Part shown: in pieces, positions 1-12,300 of the stretch
Layout of the letters: the number at the start of each line of letters is the position of its first letter
Position numbering within the stretch: the stretch's first letter is position 1
NCBI RefSeq assembly: GCF_907165205.1
Contig: NC_058191.1
Location: 43,866,943-43,930,942, forward strand
DNA: 64,000 nucleotides
DNA from: Coccinella septempunctata
Taxonomy: Eukaryota; Arthropoda; Insecta; Coleoptera; Coccinellidae
Reading direction: 5' to 3'
The notes under the pieces: generated by a model
Seen by the model: only the letters and a program-made list of their open reading frames with translations
Databases searched by the model: none
What the model was told of the DNA's origin: nothing
Made by a program: the position numbers and the translations under genes

Positions 1-267
1 CAATCCACACAGGATTCACCGATGCTATCTCAGCCCAAATCATCATGCTAACAGGGAGCAGAACTTAATTATAGTTCTATTTATTCGCACCTTGCCTGCG
101 CGATCAGCCGTGTTCCGTCGACTTTGATTCATACGATTTTCGATCGAATCCTCACCGGATGTTTGGACTGTCATTTACCCCCTGAAGGTGCTAACGTTTT
201 CATTTTGCGATATGTGAAAAAGTGTTGAGTGATTTTATACCTTGTTTCGGCACCAACTACCCTCATC

Positions 268-350
268 ATGGATAGCTACGGTACCAGACCGCCACCTCTA
301 CCCAGAAGGGTTAGAAACATATATGCCGAACCTTTTTCGCATGAAACAAG
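268..350 (+). CDS. Ten-a: Teneurin coding exon 1 (start codon, cytosolic tail)
   Basis: Encodes residues 1-28, beginning MDSYGTRPPPLPRR. The ATG at 268 is the first after an in-frame TGA at 226-228 and has A at -3 and G at +4. The exon ends in AG before GTAATA; these two bases join the A at 13528 to make an Arg codon, so the phase fits exon 2 exactly. PPLPRR matches a class II SH3-binding motif (PxxPxR); vertebrate teneurin tails are known to bind SH3 adaptors. No intervening exon was found in the 13.2-kb intron, but extra or alternative 5' exons cannot be excluded. Confidence 0.75.
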
Positions 351-3300
351 GTAATAATCGTAATTTCTTATTAGTGTGTGTGGTTTGTGTGTGTGTGTAG
401 AAACGCCACTCGCGTCGGAGCTCATGATTTAGGACTGCTACAAACGTTCGTTCGTGAGGACTCGAATTTACAACTTCCTGTAAAATTCGCGTTCACTTCT
501 TCCTTTGATGTGAAATCTCCGATTTTAGTGAAGATCATCTCCTTGGATCAGATGAATAGAGCGGCTAATATCTTGGATCTTCGGTGTTAAACAGCAATAT
601 TTTTATGCAACAAATTGTCACTCAAAAATTAAATTGTTCCGCAATGGTTTCATAATGGTACTGTTAGGATATCATAAAAAATTGCACACAATTAAATCAG
701 AATATCTCATACCTTAGACGTCCACAAATTAATTTAGGTTCGTTACAACAAGGATACAAGTGTCATCAAGGAATGGATTCACAATTTTTCTGGAATTGTT
801 CGATCTTAACAAACTAAACATTACCTCCAAATACTTTTCAATGATGAAAAGTACTCAATCCAATATAAAACCAGTGAGAAAGATAGCCAATTCGGTTTAA
901 AAAGTGATTCTGCCTTTCCCCACCCGACACTGAGATATTATTTTTTGAGAAACCTCTCAAGCCACGCAGATACCGAATTGTTTCTCGTATGAAATTAAAC
1001 TCTCAAGAAAGGCCTTTGAACGTCTACCATAAATTCCCCTGCTTAACGAATGATTTCCTACATCAATTGTTTGAAATGCATGTAATGAAATGAGTGCTTC
1101 AAAATTGAAGATGACGATCATTACGATGAGGCAAATTGATTGGACATAAATGTCACCAACATAAACACTACATCTTGACTATCAACATTCCTTATCCGGA
1201 AACAAGAAAAATTTGGAAATCACGGTATTAAAAAAAACCTTCCGACATTCAAAATAAACAGCAATATGGTTGTGCAATAGGTTCAGGTTATCAATTATTT
1301 ATGTTTGCGAATCATTCGAATTGCTGGAATTGCTTATCATTGAAGCTATGAATAACTATTTCGCCAACTCAATCAGATAATAAGAAATTATGCGTAATTT
1401 CTCGGATCTTTATGGAATCCTGCAATGGAGATTATTGTGAATGTTTCAGTAAATTCTCCCGAAACAAACCAAGGAAAAGGCTACATCAAGATTAACCGAA
1501 ATGTTGAATCAAAAACACAGACATAACAGATTTATTACCTTAACCAGAAGGGTTAGCACATGAAGATTGAATATTAAAATTTAATATTCCTCCCAGACTA
1601 CCAAAAATTGTCAACTTCATGACCTTGTCTGTAATGACCGAAAAAGCATTATTTAATTGCTCGCGGGGGATGAAAATATAAATGAACAGGAAGCCGTTCC
1701 GGAAGCTCCAGAAACCCATCCAGAAAAAGCTATCATCCTTATCTCAACACAGATCCATTATGGCTCCTAATATAAACTTGTGGAGTGTTGGAGGCAGTTG
1801 GCCGAAATGTTTGTGCCGACCTACCAACTTTTCGATTTATAAACTATAATCACTCATTGCCCTATCGGAAAAAATAGAGATTGGTGAAGGGAGGCAGGCC
1901 ATAAATCAAAAAAGTTGGGGAAGTTCTCGTCTTATCTAGAGGTGTCAGAGATAAAAGCCCAGAAGAACATGACAGCTTTCAGACAAGATTAGTTGAGTTG
2001 AATGTTAAACATAAAAGTTTACGTGAAAACGTTATTGGCCTGTGCCATAGCCTATAATGAAGCTGATATAATGTTTAGATGAATAGACAAGAATTTTGAG
2101 GTAATACCTATCTCTACATCAGCATGATTTTTCATCATTACATAACTGTTGTAAAACTGATGTAGGAATAGCTCAATAATTCGAAAACGAACTGCTACAA
2201 ATGAAGTTTCTGGATGCTTCCGCATTTTCATTGTCCTTCATCGTTGATTAGTTGTTACTTGTACTTCAATCAACGCCTTTTATCAGTTCGCCGTAGCTGA
2301 TCTCCTATGGCGAACGTTTAGCTGGCATACAGCGTAATGGGTATCCAGAAGATATAGAAGATGTGTTGATATTATACATGACTATTATAATAATATTTTT
2401 CAAAATATTCTATACTGAAGAGACTAAGAGCAGGTGCTGAGATGTGATCCATTCACCTGTCTCATTCGGTGTTTTCCTTACTAATACCATCAAATTGTAA
2501 ATATCTTTCTCGTTGTTGTTACCACGAATAGATTTGCATGCAAATAAGGCGTGGAGCACAGCATGCTCGAAATTGCCATTTTCACGGCTACGCGTCGTAA
2601 GACTGACGACAAGAGTAGAGAAACACTACTTCGGTCGCGACGAAATTGTAAGTCTATAGTGTTGCCACTTTCAATTCGATTGTCGAATAGAAATTGACTC
2701 CGAAATGTACGAGTCCGTTTTTATCCCCAGACGAAGTTCCGGGATGAAACCATTCGAATTCGGAGGAGAAACATGGTGCTAAAATGTAGTTAATATTTCG
2801 TTTTTGCGTCATGAATAGAAATTGAGGTATTAGAAACGTGGAAATGAGCTCCGTGTTTCTTTTTCTGGACGGTTCTCCATCCGCTACGAATGGGAGAGGA
2901 ACGATAAAATGAAATTATGTCTGAGAATAGTGTTATGGATGAGAAACGGGATCGATTCCACCTTCGGGGATTCGACGCCAAGTGTACAACAAAATTCTGG
3001 GGATGCGTAGATGCATTTCCTTATGCGTATTTTCTACATATTTGGATGGGTTGTTTTGTTTGAATTCGCGTGGTGGGTGCGGAAATAACAATCAAACAAA
3101 TTTCCCTCCGATATCTTTTCGACATTTATCTCCTGAACATGCATCGTTGATATACTATCACTACTAATTACTCAGAATTGATATGAGTTCAAGCCATGGT
3201 ATTGCAAAAATGGTTCTTTTTTAGTTCAAAGTAACGCTATATGAACACCCTCTTACATTCAAAGTAAAAAGAGCTTTTGGACGCCATATTGACATTACCC

Positions 3301-6300
3301 ATATCAATAATAACACCGATAGAAGATTGTGTCTATCACTATTCTTATTATAACGAGAGAAAGAAGAAGAACACATTCTGATCCAACTCGACTCCCCCCC
3401 CCACCTGGATATCTGGGAAAGAAACGATAAAAATGAAATAATGTGTCGAAATATGGCTGCGAACGAGGAATGATACCGATTCTACATTGGTGAATCTTCT
3501 GCCAAGTGTTTTTTCAGGATATGCACGCTTCGGAAGAGACGATTAAGAATAATGCATCTAGGAAGACGCAGGAGGATGAATTGCTGCCCGACTATGGGTA
3601 GAATTTGCCAAGAAAAGCTCCCTCATTCTGCCTATTTCTGTCCTACACAAGGAAGGTCCCCAGGGAGCATTGACCGAAATAATTTAGTTTTTCGAGGAAA
3701 CCAGTTCCTGGAAAAATGCTCATTGCTCATTCCATGAATAGGTCGTTCAGTATTGTCTGGATTCAGTTTTGTGCGTGAAAAATAAGGAAAGGAAGATGAA
3801 AAGGCTGCATACGGAAGTTAATGCGGGCACTAAATGCAGAAGAGATAGCACTAAGGAAAACTTAAAGTTATAAATCTCCTATTCTGACTTGGTAGCGCAG
3901 ACCACACAATTGATGAACACCGAGATAAAAGATTTTTTCATTTGTCAAATCATCCATTTTTTTCCGAATGAGGTGTGACTCGGGAAACACCTTTTTTATT
4001 GAAACAGCCTTAAAACAGCCCGCAAATGCCATCGAAAATGATGGAAATAGCTCAGTAAATCTAACTACAGTTTCATTACAGCGACAAATTCAGCAAAATA
4101 TTTATTTTCATTCGATGTGGCTTGCCTACTGATTGGATGAACACAATAACCCTTAACCGAATACACCAAACGTTCACAAGATGATGAAATTGATGGATCA
4201 TCGTTCATCGCTGAAATTACAGCTGATTCATCGGCATCACAGCCACGAATAACTCCCAATGGGGTAATATTTCATACAGAAACACGTCAAGTAAATCCAG
4301 TGGTCTAATCCCCGACAGTCTCCGAATTCCTGACAAATAGGAAGCATTGCTTTCATATGAAACATAATTTCGTGGCTGGATGAGCTTTCAAATAGGGCAG
4401 GGTGCGTACTGCATATAGATCAGTGATACAAATCAACTTCTTTTTCTCCATACATGAATATTGCTCAAATAACGCGTCACTAGACTACCATTAAATTAAA
4501 AATAGTTGGGGTTCTTTGTAGGGTTCTCCAGTGTACTCATCTCGCATTTTGTACCAACTTAGAACTAGTCTAAGCTAGTTGGTGATGTTCGATAAGTTCA
4601 ATTGGTTGTTTCGTGTTGTTAAAGGAATAACCAACTATTCATGAGATCGTCACATAAATTCAACACAATTTACAGTGCTCTCATTTGAGCGGGTGGGTGG
4701 GTGTATGATTATACATACATATACTATAATAATGATGAATGATTTGTATTAGTAACAATCGCGCTGGCGATTAAATTAGAGCAAATAAAACGTATTAGGA
4801 ATTGCAGATGAGAATCGATATCTCGATAGATTAATTATCGTCCGAATTCACCTGGATAATCATCCCAAAAAATGTACAAAAGCTCGACGGCCGCACGCGC
4901 ACGAATTTTTCGCAATTTCCACCGACAAATTGGGGAATTGTGTAAACAATCACTTCCGCCCCAAAACACACGATTCATCACGTTTTAATTCATCAGTACA
5001 TCAAATGAAACAGCCGTGCCGTTTCATCTCAATAAAAAATTCATCAATTTCGAGCCCAGGGAAAAGGCACATGCGATACAGAATTGAAGGAGATGCATGA
5101 GCGGTTCGAATAATTGCAACTATTTAAATTCTGCACCGAATTTGATCGGACGCAAATTATTATGACGAATTGTCATTAGGATGCAAATGAATTTCACCGG
5201 ATCATTCCAATGGCACCATCCCGTGTTCATACGACCGGCAAATTATGTTCTATAAGCAATACCACCCCATGATGCTGCGCTCCACATAGTACGGAATCCT
5301 AAGGGATTAAGCGCAGAGATCTACTTATTCGCTTTCCTATGAAAAACGCGCCCTGTGGATTTCGTTCATTCTGAGGTCTTTGGAGATTGAGGAGATCAAC
5401 ATGCAAATATTGATTTCTATGAATCATACATGCAACGTTGCTTGGTTTTTAGTATTAAAGCGAATTTCTTGAAATATGTTTTCGATTTCAATTAAAAGCA
5501 CTTTCCGCTTCTTAGAAATTTCTCCCTTTTCTTACAATAATGTTTCTTCCTACACCTCTTCATGAAAATTTTCATTCTTCAAATAGAACAAAGCATATTC
5601 TAAATGGACTTAAAAAGGGATTTTAGTCATCATGAATTCAACAAAGTAAAAAAAAGTTCCATATTCAAGTTGCAAATAGGAGTATTTCATTTTTTTCTAT
5701 AATACATGTATTATGTATAAGACCAACGTATTGAACACTTTTACTTATTAAATGTATAAACATCTCTATGCTCTGAAAATAGTCCTCAGTTGTGGAAACC
5801 TTTATGAAGCCACATTTCTCGCGAACGGTCGGTTTTATTTACTTCGTTATTATTCCATCAGTTTCATTCTGGAACAGAACATGCATGGGAACTTCCTGGT
5901 AGGCTGTAAAGGAAACTCGCCAGTTATTTCCGATAACGAAGATAAGTCCTTCGGCAAACGAGAAGACATCAAAGAAAATTAGCAGTGTTGTCTGATACCC
6001 GATGACCGTTAAACCGGATTACACATCCAGCACGTTATTCTATCCATGGAAACCCATTTCCATAACCATTATACTTGATGTTTTTATGAAAAGTAACGAT
6101 ATTTCTGGAATTCAGTCGATTCACCAGTACTTAGTTTTTCCATTTCAATACATTTTTCTGTTACTTTAAGGATAAGAGGTCTTTCGCATAAATTTAAAGT
6201 ATGGAATTCATTTGTAAAAAATGCCTGGGTATTTTCATAAATTTGAATTTTACAGTAAATACTCAACTACCTACACTAGGTGAAATATTTGAATTTCAAG

Positions 6301-9300
6301 ATATCTAGGAGGAAGACTCCGTGCTGAAATAAGGATACGTTTTCGGTTTAAGTCTTAAAATAAAAAAGTATCACTCATAAAACCATGATTACTCTCTACT
6401 AGTTAGCCTTTGAGAATAATTGATTAATTTTGATGAATCTAACTTCTAAGTTGGGCCCTCATAAAACGTTCAAACAAACCTATTCAGTATGTTCAAAGGT
6501 CTTGACACCTGAATCTGAAGACTGAACGAATTCCTTGTTAGGCATGACTCGAACCAAATTTGAATAACCCACTTCGGTCGTTCCTCAAATCGGCATTGTT
6601 GAATCCAATTATCGTCGGTGCACAAACGTAATTCCACTGTACAACAACGACCTCTCAATTGGATTCTATGATATAATTTCAAGTTCAATTGATTAATACG
6701 CCACACAACGTTCGAATATAATAATGCAATAAACGTTGATGTATTCCAGCCATTTCGGCAAAGGCGCGATCTTGCTGGAGACGATGAATTACCAACAGTT
6801 TTTTGTTGCACAATATAGTTCACACGCGTTGATAAAATCAATTAACTTTTTGTTAAATGATTAGGAAATATCACTGATCAAATAATGTTTCCGAAAAAGT
6901 ACTATTGGTCTCAAGTCGTGACTTGAAAATTGTTGTAGTGTTGGATGCTGATATCCATCGCAAAAGTGAATCCTTCGTGCTATCTGTATGTAATCACGAT
7001 AGTTTTCTGCAATCTTCCGAATATATTACAGTGTTCAAATTGATGGAGTTCATTCATCCATGTAGTGACTTCGGAATACCCACTCTTTAGATAATGCGTT
7101 ATCGAAATGATTTAACGCCTGGATACTTTCCGAAAATGGTGAGACGCCCAGCCATACATCAAACGGGAGATAAATTGGATTCAATCTCGTTTCTTGCTTA
7201 CATCATGTTCGATCATTGTCGAGGGATGCGGAATTTTGGCGGTGTATTACCCGAGAAATGACGGGAGACTATCATAAAGGCGGCCATGTTTCATGAATGA
7301 TTCATCTCCATAGTTATATGGGTCAAATTCCTAATTTGAACGGGATATAATATGTTGCTTTTTTCGACTAGCCATTAGTTATTTTCAGTTTCACTAATGG
7401 CACAGAGTATTAGGTTAGTCTAGTCAAATTTTGGTTTTTCTTCACTATAATTGTGTAACTAAATGGCGAAGTCGCTAGTTTCAAATATTCCTATTTGTTA
7501 ATAAGTGTAACGATTCTATTTCCTTCTGCTTCATTATGGATCACTATTCAATCCAAGAAAATCTTTTTTTGTATCACTCAATGAGTCTTTATGGATTATA
7601 ATAAGTGAGAACTTGATAACAGTTCATTCAACAGTCTTTATTACCATAATTTTGTTGGCGTTCGAAAACAATTAAAGTTTGTGAATTCTGAATTGTAAAA
7701 ACCATATCTGCAGCAGGAAGTTATTATAATAACAGTTAGAAAATTTTTTGAATGAAACTAATTTGTTAATAACAATCCAAAAATTACTTATCGTATCAAT
7801 CTGGAGGATTATGAAAAATCGATTGCCAACATTTCATTATAAATATCCCTGACTTATGGTCTGAGCAGCTGTCAGAAATATTTCTATAGCGCTTGTTGAT
7901 TTGATTGCACTTGATGGATGAATGAAATCCATTTACATAAATACAAAAGCTATTCGTAGTCGACATTACCAGTGCGGAAGTGTAGAGTGAGCGCCAATCA
8001 ACTGGTGTTTAATCAGAAAGAAGGGTAAAATATTCTTTGTTGAACCACTGATCGATTTAGCAAATTTGAGAAAAGATTTTTCCAACTTCTCAATGAATAA
8101 TTGAAAATATCTTCTTATACTTATTTTGTGAGTATGCTCTCATACTATAGGAAATTTTGAAATAAATTAAAAAAAGGAACCCTAAAAACTGGATGAAATT
8201 CCAATGTATTGATAATATTTCTCCGAAAATAGTTCGCAGGAATGAAAAGTGAAACTATCGCCAACACCGAGTGGCTAAAATTCGTATTGTATCCGACACG
8301 GCTACGAATCCGAGATTAATTTCCGCCATTCTTCATTTCACCAGCCATCGACATGTGTACCCATTATACGGGGATAATTCCCAAATGATATACGGCAAAG
8401 TGGATTTCGGAGAGGACATATTATGCGGGTTCGGCGATTGCGAATTACTCGCGGTCCAGGGATTTTACTTGGGCCTCGAAATTGTGCCCGTCTAAGTTAA
8501 AACACTATCTGTAATCTACATGCGGTGGTCCTCTGGGAAATCTTTAACCCCGGATTGGTTTCGGAATTACTCCGCTATCGCCAGCTACGAAATCCGTGTC
8601 AATAATTTTTGCTATTTATGTTGGGCCGATCGCGGTCGCTCGAATGGAATAGGGCTTATTTTCTAGCACAATCGATGATCTGTGCTTTTACGAAATTAAA
8701 TTTGGGTGTGGCTTCTTAACCTTCCTCCTTTTTCTATGAAAATCAGAAGATGTTTCCGTTCGTATCACAGTTAATTGAATAGATAATCAGCTGTTTTTAA
8801 TGAATGAGCAGAAATTCTTCAACATGATTTACAACAAAGAAATTTAAACTATGATTTCTGAGTATCAATTGATCAACATAAATATTGGCTAGTTTTTTTT
8901 TACAGATTTTGACAACACATATTACATTATCTTCTAGTGAACTAGAAAAATTCCAGTTGATATCGAGGAAAGGTTTATGGCAATCCGTCAAAGATAAATA
9001 TTTCGAGACTCTTTTAGAAAGGTGAATTCGTCATCGCTCAAACCAACAACGCCCCTCAAATCTCAGAGTGTCAACCCCCATTTCGCTGATTTTGGTGATT
9101 TTCCCGAGTGCACGTGTCCGTCCCACAATAGTGCCTCGTTTCGTCCATCGAAACCCGTCCAGCCACCATGAAATGATTCACGGACGACAGAGCAGTCAGC
9201 TCTCATTGAGATATTGTATCTCAGGACCGGCGGCCATGTTTAATTAGATTAGTTTGGAAGTTGTTTGCTTTTTAGGGAAATTTATCGGTGCGTCGGCAAC

Positions 9301-12300
9301 CCCGAAATCCCGCTTTCGTTCACCCCTTTGTCGTCTTATCCGAAACAAGGGAAGCAACCGGAAATGTAGGATTGGTTATTCCGGTGTTTTATACATGCTC
9401 CTAAAATCCGTGGCAGAAGGTCGAGTATTCGTACAATTCGTCTCTATTCGATAGAAAAAAAAAAAACTATCTGAAACTAAGAAGCATAACACAATGACAT
9501 ATTCACTAGATTCTAGAAGTCATAAACAATTTCCCGCTCAGCAAGCCTCAATCTTATTTTACGGAGTGGTTCCAATTTTCTAAAAGGAACAATATGAGGT
9601 ACCGAAATTGTTCATCGAGTTAAAATAACGCTTGAGTTTATGCTAGTTCACTTCTCCCGAAATTCACAAAGTACCTATCCTATATAGTATGTTCTTGAAA
9701 GAAACGATTTCAGTCTAACCTTGAATGTTGCCAAACTTCCTCTCACGCTACTAGGAATAACTAACACAAAAGGTCAATTGACAAGCTCCTCGTCCCCATC
9801 GAATAAACGCAGAACTATATCTCAAATCAATTACCCATTGAGGAACTACCTCTTCATGGTGTGCACCACAGGGTATCACGGTTTGTGTCTATTGAGGGTG
9901 TGGTATTGTGACAAGACCAGGACACCACACCGCTAAGTGGAACGCTTATCGAACCACTCCTTCAGAACGCTCCACTGGTTTACTTCATCCTTCCCACGGA
10001 AGAACAATAACTTACACTCAACAGAAAGAAAAATGTTGAGTCATTTAAATGTAAATGTAAAATATTTCAATCCGAATGAAGACTTATTGTTGTTAGATGT
10101 GTTGAGTGTGTGCTTCGACTACCATTTAGAAGAAATGACAAGCCACAAATTATTTGCCGAATATGACAATGTCTTTCTCACCGTGAAGTGTCATTCGTTA
10201 TAGGACGATCGTAGTTTTGGAGACACTCTGATATAATATACGTTCGTGCATTTCAATAATACATTTATTAGGCACATTCCTATTATTTAGCCATATTCAA
10301 CCGTGTTTGATTAGATTGAATATTTTTGAGTTCTAGTTTTTGAGTATCCTCGTCAGTTTTTCGTACAATGAATACTTAAAGTATTCATATTAGCCGTATA
10401 TGTTCGATCTAAAATTCTGATTAATAGGAAGTAGTAAAAAATGCGTAATGTCATGCCGCTTATAGAAATTGCTAAAAGTCCATTAAACATGTCCGCTGGG
10501 CCGAAGACAAAAGATCTAGAGCAAAAGAATGCCTGGAAAATATTTCACGCAAGCTGCTTCCAATGCATCCAATTTTCGTAATCCCCGCCAAGGCCGGAGA
10601 GCGGTCGTGGAGAATCAATTACCCATTAAAAATTTGGCGGACATGTCGTTAGGCTCGGACGCCCTTGCCAGATGAATGGGGGTTGGTAAATAAGTGTTGG
10701 GGTTTCTGGGGGGAGAGTATTCGTGATGCTTGCGAAATACGTCATCAAGGAACTAATCTCATGGAAAAACTCTCCTTTTTACGACTTGGTTGTGGTCTTT
10801 TATTCGTATGGGGTGTTTGATGGCCTGTATGATTAACAGAGTAAACGAATTTGTTTACTTAGTTGGTTTATCTTCTACAATTTTCCAGTGTATACTATAT
10901 ATTGATCATATTATGTTGAGAAACTGTTTAGAACGATCTTTCAATTACGAAAGTTTGAAAGCGTATACCTATCAGAGTTCATCATCGACTGATTATTAAA
11001 ACATTGCTCATCCAATAAACTATAAATGCTTCAATGCAAGAATTTTCTTCTTATACTTAGGTCAACTTCATGAATCGATATGAAAATTGTAAAAATGCCA
11101 AAACTACTCGATGAAGAACTGAACTGAAGATAATTCCAAAGGATATATTAATGGATAATAAAAAAAATAGGTAGCTGCACTAAAATAGCCCATTTTGCGG
11201 ATAATTGGGCTATAGATTATTCCAATCAAGTACGAGATTCTGAAAGCCGTTATGAAACAGAAGACTGAAGTCGTGTAGGACGAAAATCCAAACTTTTGTC
11301 GTATTACTCCAGAAAATTATTATTCACAAGGAGGACAATGCAAATTATTATTCCATCTAGAGTATTACCGTCAGTCGGCCATTAATTCTTGCTTTTTATT
11401 ACGGAACGCAGCAGACTCTCGGCGTTTCCACCTCGTCGGGTTCAAAAACTCGAAATCCACTCTGTATCTTCTGGAATATTAATGACACTGTTGATTGGTT
11501 TCAACCTTTTTTTGTCTTGTGCTTTCGTTGTCGGATGTACGCTGTCGGGAGGGTGAACGAATCATTTTTAGGGGTCTGAAAGAGTCCAATCGACTTTCGC
11601 GAAATGTAAAAATAATGTAAATGTAATGCCAAACTTTTTTCAGCGGTATTTTTTTTCAATGGAAACGATACTTGGTCTGAGAAGAATTTTCAAATAGAAA
11701 TAGTAAAAATCAAAGTAGAAATATTGAAAGACAAGAACACTTTCTGAAATTTCCATTTTCCTTATTTGTTAGAATTCCCTCTTTGGACCTACAATTCATT
11801 CTCCTATCGCTGCAGTCCATACCTAAGCCCCTCCTAACTCTGGAGAACTACAGAAATTCTCCAATCTCCCCCATACCGTATCCCGAATCAACTATATGCA
11901 AAACGTATAACTCGAATACGAGAAAAATGTCGCAGCAGCAGCAGCAGCGACTGCGGAATTCATATCAAATTCCAATTTTTTCGGGCGATATATATCGACA
12001 GGCGCATTGTTCCCGAACTTCACGAATAAATATACATCCGCTCGAACAGAAATCACAGCACAGACTTCGAGCCCGACGTAATTTGCTTATTCGGAATACA
12101 GAATGTATTGGACCTGAAGTTTGCGTAGTCCCCGGTAACTTGTTTTAACAGTTGTTGATTCACATTTACAATACCGACGGGAATTTTCATTTCTGAATAA
12201 ATTACCTTAAATACGGTCTCGCGGAATTCATTTCGCAGGGAATAAATCCAATCCGGAACGTAATCGTTCCAGTATTTCATCCGGGCGGAACGCACGCCCG

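Noticed and set aside
1..267. Exact transcription start of the teneurin gene
   Set aside because: Several initiator-like words are present but none is convincing, so no promoter is called.
378..590. 70-codon open frame just after the teneurin first donor
   Set aside because: It lies in the intron, starts within the GT microsatellite, and resembles no protein.
6470..6841. 123-codon - strand frame in teneurin intron 1
   Set aside because: No domain, no start or splice context, and composition like the intron; treated as chance or a decayed repeat.
11783..12295. Overlapping frames with a short Gln run (CAG repeat)
   Set aside because: Considered as an alternative teneurin 5' exon, but there is no similarity to teneurin tails and the frame does not lead to a donor in the needed phase that I could support.
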